Source of the DNA: Bacteroidales bacterium
GTDB taxonomy: Bacteria > Bacteroidota > Bacteroidia > Bacteroidales > B18-G4
Direction of reading: 5' to 3'
Assembly (NCBI GenBank): GCA_030618905.1
Contig: JAUXCL010000176.1
Location: 1-5,229 of the forward strand
Length of the DNA stretch: 5,229 nt
The notes under the pieces were generated by a model. That model saw nothing but the letters and a program-made list of their open reading frames with translations, was not told where the DNA came from and ran no database searches. Each line of letters starts with the position of its first letter. The stretch's first letter is position 1. Of the stretch, positions 1 through 5,229 are shown piece after piece. Both the position numbers and the translations under genes were made by a program.

Positions 1-49
1 CTTAATACTTAATACTCAATACTTAATACTCAATACTTAATACTAATTA
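1..49. repeat. Heptanucleotide tandem array, unit CTTAATA/CTCAATA
   Basis: Six consecutive 7-bp units fill 1-42, followed by a degenerate seventh at 43-49. Units 1, 2, 4 and 6 are CTTAATA and units 3 and 5 are CTCAATA, so the single T/C change alternates through part of the array. The array may extend beyond the window start. It lies at the 3' end of the minus-strand transglutaminase-like gene, whose TAG stop (43-45) falls in the degenerate last unit. Read on that gene's strand, each unit contains TAA or TGA, and because 7 is not a multiple of 3 all three frames are closed. No hairpin-plus-T-tract terminator is visible here. Confidence 0.9.
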
Positions 50-2109
50 CTTTCCTGAAGGGAACCTACTAATTCGATCTTCGGCATTTTAAGATGACCA
101 TAAATAACCATTACATCAACAATTCCTTCGTCATTGCTTTGAAAATGGATTTTGTCTTCGTTCAGTTCATTTCCAAAGGAAGCTGGCTCATCCAATGGAT
201 GTAGCTTTATCACAAGATCATTGGTAGGATCATCCACTTCCAGGATCCCATCCTTATAATACACCCTGAAATCACCGGGAACCGATAACATTTTATAATT
301 CCCTATATATGGATGCAGAGCAGTCGGAGCATCCTCAGGGATTTCATCCTGAATTGCAGATTTTTTCAGTTTTGCAATTTGTTGCAGCCATAATTCTGCA
401 ATTTCACCAGCATCATTTTCATGAAAAGTAAAATTGATTTGCCGGGTCAATTGTGGATACCACCTTCCTTCTTCATCAGGATCTTCCAGCGCCAGTACCA
501 TCTTACCCGGAATATCAACCGCCAGGTGATCATTCTGATACAGGATCTTAAACTCTTTACCGTTTTTCAGGACCTTATAATTACCGATATATGCCTGATA
601 CTTTTCAGGAATCTCTGCTTCAATATGCCCAAGCTGTTGTTCTTTATGACGGTATTCAAGGATTTCCATATCTTCTGGCTGGAATGATGCCTGTTCACCA
701 AGTCGAATGTGGCCCGCATCGACATAATCCACTTCCCCAAATGTTGCATCAATGGGTATCCAGCCGGCTTCACCCATAAAGACTTCAGTCCAGGCATGTT
801 GTCCAAAACATCCACCGTACTGGGAGATATAAGCACAACCCATGACGAATCTTGCAGGTATGCCAACCCCCCTGCAAAAAGCGGCTAATAATCGGGTATG
901 TGACCCACATTCACCTTCCCTGGTTTTATAAGTGTTAATGGCAGAAGTTCCCCCTGGTATTGCCGGATCAATATTTCGGTGCACCCATTTGCTCAAAAGG
1001 ATGGCAGCCTGCCAGGAGTCTGTGGCGCCCCTGGTGACCTGTTGCGCTTTGCTGATCAGGGCGGTTTCATTTGATTCAATTAAATACTCCGGTTCCAAAT
1101 ATTTCTGAAGTGAATCGATTAAATCAAAATCATATGGAAAACCGGGCGCATTTTCACCATAATATCTTTGAGGTTCCGTCTCAAAAATTCCATCAATAAA
1201 ATTATCCTCCACTGTCCCGGAAAATATTTGTCCCGGAAAATTCAAACCCTCCATACTGACCCATTCTCCTACCGAATTGATCCTGGCCCTTACCTTCAAG
1301 TAAGTCAGATCAGATGGTCTTGGAATGACTTTGTTGACTTTTGCAAATAATAGGTCGTTGAGGTTGACAATTGTGATCCTCTTCACCACAGATTCATCAG
1401 CCAGATAGATCAACCTGCTTTCGGCAATAAAATGCTTTATGGGAAATCCGGTTTCGCTATCCAGCCAGAGTTTTGATTTTATGCCCATCTCCATGTTTAG
1501 TTCTTCCAATACCAGGCTTTGGTATGTTTGACCAGCCAGTATTAATTCCTCCTCTCCTATCCTGGTATACTTCTTCTCGACAATATCACCGGTTTTATCA
1601 TCAAATATCCGATAAGATCTCTCCTGTATTGTATCCTTTATAAAATCTCTCAATAAATGCGGGTTAGCAGTGGGCAATTCCACGATCACATCCGGTGCAA
1701 TCTCTACTTCTTTCCTGGTGCCCGTGCTGCTTTCATAGTGGTATGCGATACCGTCTTTGATCTCAATTGTAGAGTGAATGTTAAGTTTTCCAAGCTCAAT
1801 ATCTGAAACTTGAGAAAAATATCCTTCCTGTTCAGGGTCATAACACAATTCATAATTTATTTTCATATCCACATCACCTTCCAGCACAGACAATTTGTTC
1901 AAAACATTTCCCCTGATAAGGCCATATTCTTTTTCTCCTTCGAGATAGCTATAAGTAACTATTTTATAATATCCACAAAGGACATCATTGATTTCAATGC
2001 CATAATAATAGGTTTCCTTCTCTGTGGTATCTCGCTGTGCGCATGATTGAAAGGGGAGTACAAGCAGCAGAAACAATATACATGTCAATAAAATATTAAT
2101 TTTTTTCAT
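43..2109 (-). CDS. Transglutaminase-like lipoprotein with two C-terminal DUF3471-like repeats
   Basis: A 688-residue envelope protein of the transglutaminase-like cysteine enzyme superfamily. Residues 1-22 form a lipoprotein-type signal peptide (two lysines, a Leu-rich core, then FQS before Cys23, the probable lipidated residue). Residues about 33-300 look beta-rich and are not recognised; they include a segment near 212-226 (KLWLDSETGFPIKHF) typical of periplasmic beta-sheet domains. The transglutaminase core covers about 350-460: WVHRNI (375-380), then GECGSH with catalytic Cys401, QHAW with His438 and IPIDA with Asp454, so the triad is intact. Two related modules follow, each starting YIGNYK (507 and 601), with the aromatic/Gly/acidic pattern of DUF3471-type beta domains, better known at the C-terminus of serine beta-lactamase-like proteins. 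The activity could be proteolysis, amidase action or crosslinking; the substrate is unknown. The ATG start gives a good signal peptide and no Shine-Dalgarno sequence precedes it. It is last in a probable three-gene operon. Confidence 0.87.
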   Translation of the reverse strand: MKKINILLTCILFLLLVLPFQSCAQRDTTEKETYYYGIEINDVLCGYYKIVTYSYLEGEKEYGLIRGNVLNKLSVLEGDVDMKINYELCYDPEQEGYFSQVSDIELGKLNIHSTIEIKDGIAYHYESSTGTRKEVEIAPDVIVELPTANPHLLRDFIKDTIQERSYRIFDDKTGDIVEKKYTRIGEEELILAGQTYQSLVLEELNMEMGIKSKLWLDSETGFPIKHFIAESRLIYLADESVVKRITIVNLNDLLFAKVNKVIPRPSDLTYLKVRARINSVGEWVSMEGLNFPGQIFSGTVEDNFIDGIFETEPQRYYGENAPGFPYDFDLIDSLQKYLEPEYLIESNETALISKAQQVTRGATDSWQAAILLSKWVHRNIDPAIPGGTSAINTYKTREGECGSHTRLLAAFCRGVGIPARFVMGCAYISQYGGCFGQHAWTEVFMGEAGWIPIDATFGEVDYVDAGHIRLGEQASFQPEDMEILEYRHKEQQLGHIEAEIPEKYQAYIGNYKVLKNGKEFKILYQNDHLAVDIPGKMVLALEDPDEEGRWYPQLTRQINFTFHENDAGEIAELWLQQIAKLKKSAIQDEIPEDAPTALHPYIGNYKMLSVPGDFRVYYKDGILEVDDPTNDLVIKLHPLDEPASFGNELNEDKIHFQSNDEGIVDVMVIYGHLKMPKIELVGSLQESN

Positions 2110-2123
2110 GATTAATCTGGTAT

Positions 2124-2963
2124 TTAAATTGATTTTAATTCCGTGATGATCCTTTCTTCATTTCCATTCTTATAGTAATCAAGGAATTGCGTAAAAACAT
2201 TACTGAGCGCCTCGCATAATTGGTCAAAAGTCAATTGATTCCGGTACATTTTATAATCCTGCTCAGATATCTGGACCATGACTTTGCCATCATTGGCAAA
2301 TGATAAGTGAGTGATCTTTTGAAAAGTTTTATCCACCAGGGAGCTTCTGCCCATTGAGAATCCTACTTGTACCAATTGCGGACCCACAGTATACCGGCTA
2401 ATATCCTTGCCACTTAAGTAGCGGGCAAAGCCAATGATCTCATTTTTGTTGTAGTCTTCCTGACCTGCATAATATGGCCGGTCGGTAAAACCATTTGAAG
2501 TATCTGTCACCATTTCAGCGGCAAGTTTAAATATCCTTCTTGCTGATTTCTCCAGACGATGGCTTTTCATTATGGCAGGAAAAAGAAATGGATTGATGAT
2601 AAATAAGGTTCCCAGGTGAATGAATGCCCCGACCATGGTAAAATGCTCCGATATCCAGACTACCGTCTGACTATCTGCACTGTATATTCCAATCAAATTC
2701 AGCATCTTTACAATATCAGCAGGGTGGGAAGCAAGAAAATAATGCCATAAGAACAGCCCTGTCAAGCCAAAACATAACAGCGGTTGAAACATCTTGTACC
2801 TGATAGTGAACATAATGCCAATTACAATCAATGCGAACCCGTATGTATAGGTCAGGAAGTATGTATTAAAAGCCTGATCTTCTATAATTAGCGAGACAAT
2901 ACCAATAAAGCTTATGATCGCGTACGGCCATTGTAATTTCCATTTTATACTTGAATTATTCAT
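2124..2963 (-). CDS. Four-helix membrane protein with conserved cytoplasmic C-terminal domain (paralogue 2)
   Basis: A 279-residue protein of a family I do not recognise. Four hydrophobic segments are visible at about 13-28, 36-54, 61-78 and 106-130. Basic residues lie at the N-terminus, in the TM2-TM3 loop (IRYKMF) and after TM4 (KSHRLEKSARR), which predicts both termini in the cytoplasm. The soluble part (about 138-279) contains DTSNGFTDRP, GFARYLSGK and VGFSMGRS, and ends in a helical stretch with FDQLC, YYKNGNE and RIITELK. This half matches the upstream gene at about 65 of 140 positions by hand count, while the membrane half keeps only the topology, so the two are tandem duplicates. No catalytic or nucleotide-binding motif is evident. 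The gene lies 22 bp after its paralogue and 14 bp before the transglutaminase-like gene, and I see no TAnnTTTG box in either gap, which supports cotranscription. Confidence 0.85.
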   Translation of the reverse strand: MNNSSIKWKLQWPYAIISFIGIVSLIIEDQAFNTYFLTYTYGFALIVIGIMFTIRYKMFQPLLCFGLTGLFLWHYFLASHPADIVKMLNLIGIYSADSQTVVWISEHFTMVGAFIHLGTLFIINPFLFPAIMKSHRLEKSARRIFKLAAEMVTDTSNGFTDRPYYAGQEDYNKNEIIGFARYLSGKDISRYTVGPQLVQVGFSMGRSSLVDKTFQKITHLSFANDGKVMVQISEQDYKMYRNQLTFDQLCEALSNVFTQFLDYYKNGNEERIITELKSI

Positions 2964-2985
2964 TTGATTTGATATTTAATGATGA

Positions 2986-3804
2986 TTATCTTGCTGTTTT
3001 TAACTCCGTAATGATCCTGACTTCATTACCATCTTTATAGTATTCCAGGAATCGTTTAAAAATGTTCCCAATTGATGCACACAACTGGTCAAAACTGAAT
3101 TTCTCCCGGTATTGCCGGTAATCAAAGGCTGAGATAGATACTGTTATATTGCCCTCATGGTCAAGCCGGACATAACTGATTTCAGTTGGATCTTGCGCAA
3201 TAACCGGGCTCTTGCCTAAAGAAAAACCCAGGTATACACAATTCTCTTTATAATATGAGCGGGCAATGAATTTCCCATTGACAAACCTGGCAAACCCCAT
3301 CAATTCTTCCGAAGTGTAACGGGTAGTGCCGGCGGAGAAAGGCCGGTCGGTATAACCGTCCGAGGTATCGTAGAAAAGCTCCGCTGCAAGTTTCAACAAG
3401 CGCCTGGCGTTGGTTTCAAAGCGCTCAGCCCCGGCAAAGGTTGGCCAGAAAAAGATCACAAAAATTATGACGAGAAATATATTGATAAAATACCCCTCCG
3501 GGTGTAAATAGGGTATATGAAATAAATGATAATTTGACAAGCTCTGAAAGGTGCTGGTTGTCGCCAGGAAACCTACAACAGGATATACCCACAACCTATA
3601 CCTGAACCATTGATAAAGCCCCATGATGAAAAAGAAAAGACTCAATAATATGATGGTATATATTGGACCTATGGCTATACCAGGAAATTCTTTTTCAAGC
3701 ATTCTTCGGATAAGGAACTCACAAATTCCCAGCACATATGCTGACACAATTGCGAGCGGATATATCCGTCCGATGGGTCCTTTGAGCTTTGATCTGATTA
3801 ACAT
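2986..3804 (-). CDS. Four-helix membrane protein with conserved cytoplasmic C-terminal domain (paralogue 1)
   Basis: A 272-residue protein, first gene of the probable minus-strand operon. Hydrophobic segments lie at about 15-32, 44-63, 71-90 and 104-124. Positive charges at the N-terminus (RSKLKGPIGR), in the TM2-TM3 loop (WFRYRLW) and after TM4 (ERFETNARR) predict cytoplasmic N- and C-termini. The C-terminal domain (about 131-272) shares with the downstream paralogue the motifs DTSDGYTDRP, GFARFVNGK, LGFSLGKS, FDQLC and the closing YYKDGNE/RIITELK. The spacing of these blocks is the same in the two proteins. I recognise no named family; a sensor, scaffold or transporter accessory role would be speculation. 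The ATG at 3802-3804 follows an AT-rich leader without a Shine-Dalgarno sequence, about 70 bp downstream of the predicted promoter. Confidence 0.85.
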   Translation of the reverse strand: MLIRSKLKGPIGRIYPLAIVSAYVLGICEFLIRRMLEKEFPGIAIGPIYTIILLSLFFFIMGLYQWFRYRLWVYPVVGFLATTSTFQSLSNYHLFHIPYLHPEGYFINIFLVIIFVIFFWPTFAGAERFETNARRLLKLAAELFYDTSDGYTDRPFSAGTTRYTSEELMGFARFVNGKFIARSYYKENCVYLGFSLGKSPVIAQDPTEISYVRLDHEGNITVSISAFDYRQYREKFSFDQLCASIGNIFKRFLEYYKDGNEVRIITELKTAR

Positions 3805-3873
3805 GGCTTTTGAATTATCTTTATTAGTACCTAATTATCAATTTTTTATATACTTCATTATTTATGAACTTTA

Positions 3874-3904
3874 CAAATATAGAACTTTTAAAAGCCTTTG
3901 TCAA
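3874..3904 (-). promoter_or_regulatory. Promoter of the three-gene minus-strand operon
   Basis: On the minus strand TTGACA (3904 to 3899) is followed after 17 bp by TATATTTG (3881 to 3874). This fits the Bacteroidota form, a TTG about 20 bp before TAnnTTTG, and also the general sigma-70 pattern. Directly upstream, 3905-3920 is an A/T tract (eight T, one G, six A on the plus strand) resembling an UP element. Transcription would start near 3867, leaving a leader of roughly 60 nt before the ATG. The call rests on consensus matching only. Confidence 0.65.
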
Positions 3905-3920
3905 GTTTTTTTTGAAAAAA

Positions 3921-3948
3921 GTGATCAGTGATCACTGACCAGTGATCA
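3921..3948. repeat. Heptanucleotide tandem array, unit GTGATCA, with palindromes
   Basis: Four 7-bp units: GTGATCA at 3921-3927, 3928-3934 and 3942-3948, with a variant CTGACCA at 3935-3941. Positions 3925-3938 form a perfect 14-bp palindrome, and 3929-3936 can pair with 3941-3948 as an 8-bp stem around a 4-nt loop. The array lies in the divergent intergenic region, upstream of both coding directions and just beyond the A/T tract of the minus-strand promoter. That position does not suit a transcription terminator; it could be a protein-binding site or simply a repeat. Confidence 0.85.
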
Positions 3949-3960
3949 GAAAATTCTTCC

Positions 3961-3988
3961 GCTTCACGCTTCACGCTTCACACTTCAC
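3961..3988. repeat. Heptanucleotide tandem array, unit GCTTCAC
   Basis: Three perfect GCTTCAC units (3961-3981) are followed by ACTTCAC (3982-3988). On the opposite strand the unit reads GTGAAGC, sharing the GTGA start with the GTGATCA array 12 bp away and with the GTGAACA array after the plus-strand gene. The array ends 10 bp before the candidate -7 box of the plus-strand gene, so it covers the place where an upstream promoter element would be expected. Confidence 0.85.
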
Positions 3989-3998
3989 TTCTTTTTTA

Positions 3999-4006
3999 TA
4001 CCTTTG
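3999..4006 (+). promoter_or_regulatory. Candidate -7 box for the propeller lipoprotein gene
   Basis: TACCTTTG matches the Bacteroidota TAnnTTTG element and lies 24 bp before the ATG at 4031, giving a short leader of about 15-20 nt. No TTG is present 19-21 bp upstream, where the GCTTCAC array lies, so this promoter is weaker evidence than the minus-strand one. The box contains the TTG at 4004, which argues against that codon being a translation start. Confidence 0.45.
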
Positions 4007-4030
4007 AATATCTCCATAACAAATAGCATT

Positions 4031-5191
4031 ATGAATAAAAACATTATTTACATACTGACTTTGGCATTAATTTTTTCAGCCTGCAAAAAAGATGAAAACG
4101 AAGAAGATATCCCAGAAGAAGAACCTATAAACTGGACCCTGATGGAAGGCACTATGAGTTATCATTCCGGTGCCGCCATGCAACTTACACCGGATAATGG
4201 GATTGTCCTTACCGGCAACCTCAACACCAATTACCAGGTTTACAAGACCAGCACCGGCTTCCAGGAAACCTGGAGTGTAAACAAAGGTTTGCAGGCCTTT
4301 GAAGAAGCCAATGCAGTTGTGGTTACGGATAACAATAATTATATCATAGCGGGGAATTCTGCATTTGGATTTGAATCCAGGGTATATGTTTTGCGTTTGG
4401 ATGTATCCGGCAATATTGTCTGGTCTCAAAACTATGAATGGGCAGATATCAGTGTTTGCCATGGCATTTGCAAATCAAATGACAATAAATATGTTTTATG
4501 CGGCCATTCACAAGATGTTAATAACAGGGACTCATTTGGTGATGTTCAGGCCATGATGATCAATGATGATGGCGATACTCTGTGGAACAGGATTTATGAA
4601 GATATCGGAGAAGAAACAGCATATGCCATTGTCTCAACCAATGATGGTGGGTTTGTGATGACGGGCAGGGATGAAAATAACAATAACAAAGACCTGGCTT
4701 TAATCAAAATTGATGCAAACGGAAATTTATTATGGTTTAACTTCTTTGGAGGCAACACCTGGGATGAAGGCTTTTATGTTATTGAAGACCAGCAGGGCAA
4801 TCTCCTGGCTTGTGGTATGTCCCAAAGTAATGATTCCCAGGTTTATGTCGTCAAGACCAATAGCTCCGGTATTCTCATCTGGGAACGTACCTTTGGCAGA
4901 AGCGACAGGTCGGAGAAAGGGTTTTGTATTCAGCAAACATCAGGTGGATATGTTATTTCCGGAAGTCAATACATAGTTGAAAACATCGACGACGATATAT
5001 ACCTGCTTAAGATTGACAATGAAGGCAACTTTGTCTGGGAGCAAACCTATGGCGGCTCCAACAGCGACTACGGAAATGCTGTCCGGATTCTGCCGGATGA
5101 TAAGCTGGTCATCGCCGGAACCACAAAGAGCAATTCAGTCGATGGTCAAATATATCTGCTGAAGACAGATGCAAATGGGAATATGCAGTGA
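4031..5191 (+). CDS. Seven-repeat beta-propeller lipoprotein, probably surface-exposed
   Basis: A 386-residue lipoprotein. Residues 1-17 are a short signal peptide ending IFSA before Cys18, followed by KKDENEED, which resembles the lysine/acidic export signal of surface lipoproteins in Bacteroidota. The rest is seven repeats of 46-54 residues, each beginning with Trp (35, 81, 131, 185, 235, 284, 336). The common pattern is W, an aromatic strand, an A/G-rich strand, a strand like GGYVISG, then YLLKID-x-x-GN before the next Trp. The last unit ends GNMQ at the stop, as expected if Trp35 completes the ring, so a seven-bladed propeller is likely. No C-terminal type IX secretion sorting domain is present, although many similar repeat proteins in this phylum carry one. 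Binding or scaffolding is plausible; the ligand is unknown. I chose the ATG at 4031 over a TTG at 4004 because it starts directly at the signal peptide and the TTG lies within the -7 box. Confidence 0.85.
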   Translation: MNKNIIYILTLALIFSACKKDENEEDIPEEEPINWTLMEGTMSYHSGAAMQLTPDNGIVLTGNLNTNYQVYKTSTGFQETWSVNKGLQAFEEANAVVVTDNNNYIIAGNSAFGFESRVYVLRLDVSGNIVWSQNYEWADISVCHGICKSNDNKYVLCGHSQDVNNRDSFGDVQAMMINDDGDTLWNRIYEDIGEETAYAIVSTNDGGFVMTGRDENNNNKDLALIKIDANGNLLWFNFFGGNTWDEGFYVIEDQQGNLLACGMSQSNDSQVYVVKTNSSGILIWERTFGRSDRSEKGFCIQQTSGGYVISGSQYIVENIDDDIYLLKIDNEGNFVWEQTYGGSNSDYGNAVRILPDDKLVIAGTTKSNSVDGQIYLLKTDANGNMQ

Positions 5192-5216
5192 ACGGTGAAC
5201 AGTGAACAGTGAACAG
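5188..5216. repeat. Heptanucleotide tandem array, unit GTGAACA
   Basis: Four 7-bp units, GTGAACG (5188-5194) then three GTGAACA (5195-5215), plus one extra G. The first unit supplies the TGA stop (5189-5191) of the propeller lipoprotein gene. TGA recurs at 5196, 5203 and 5210, so all three frames are closed. Thirteen bases follow before the window ends and no terminator is visible. Confidence 0.9.
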
Positions 5217-5229
5217 AAAAACTTATAAC

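Noticed and set aside
1..49. Tandem arrays considered as CRISPR arrays or ends of mobile elements
   Set aside because: The units are 7 bp with no spacers, no terminal inverted repeats frame any gene, and no transposase, integrase or Cas gene is present.
421..866. Overlapping open frames of 62-99 residues on both strands within the transglutaminase-like gene
   Set aside because: They lie wholly inside a gene with an intact catalytic triad, and their translations look like out-of-frame readings with no signal or domain.
3623..3931. 102-residue plus-strand frame running from the first membrane gene into the divergent region
   Set aside because: It is antisense to the start of the membrane protein gene and runs through its promoter and A/T tract; the translation shows no domain.
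3929..3948. Hairpin considered as a bidirectional terminator
   Set aside because: It lies upstream of two divergent genes, where no transcript from within the window should end, and no T-tract follows the stem in either direction within a few bases.
4004..4030. Upstream TTG start that would lengthen the propeller lipoprotein by nine residues
   Set aside because: The TTG is part of the candidate -7 box TACCTTTG, and the extra residues would place a polar stretch before a signal peptide that starts cleanly at the ATG at 4031.
4076..4462. 128-residue open frame on the minus strand inside the propeller gene
   Set aside because: It is antisense to a well-supported repeat protein whose repetitive codons keep the opposite frame open, and its translation shows no recognisable domain.

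Overview
The window looks like a chromosomal segment of a Bacteroidota bacterium, probably an uncultured or environmental Bacteroidales-type lineage; the finer placement is a guess. The reasons are: lipoprotein signal peptides, one followed by the lysine/acidic residues typical of surface lipoproteins in this phylum; no Shine-Dalgarno sequence before any of the four starts; promoter boxes of the TAnnTTTG type; and moderately AT-rich DNA with short heptanucleotide repeat arrays between genes.

Layout. On the minus strand, positions 3804 to 43 hold three closely spaced genes that probably form one operon. In transcription order they are a 272-residue four-helix membrane protein, a 279-residue paralogue of it (22 bp gap), and a 688-residue transglutaminase-like lipoprotein (14 bp gap). 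A good promoter (TTGACA, 17 bp, TATATTTG) lies at 3874-3904. On the plus strand, 4031-5191 encodes a 386-residue lipoprotein made of seven W-to-W repeats of about 50 residues, most likely a seven-bladed beta-propeller. The divergent intergenic region (3805-4030) carries the minus-strand promoter, two heptad arrays and a candidate -7 box for the plus-strand gene.

How the parts may fit together. The two membrane proteins share a cytoplasmic C-terminal domain I do not recognise. Their operon partner is an envelope lipoprotein with an intact Cys-His-Asp transglutaminase triad and two DUF3471-like repeats at its C-terminus. A link across the membrane between the paralogue pair and the enzyme is possible but is inferred from gene order alone. 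The propeller lipoprotein is divergently transcribed and may be unrelated.

The most unusual DNA-level feature is a set of four tandem arrays, all with an exact 7-bp period but four different unit sequences. They lie at both window ends and in the divergent region. Two begin on the stop codon of the adjacent gene and close all three reading frames after it; a third occupies the place where the upstream promoter element of the plus-strand gene would be expected.
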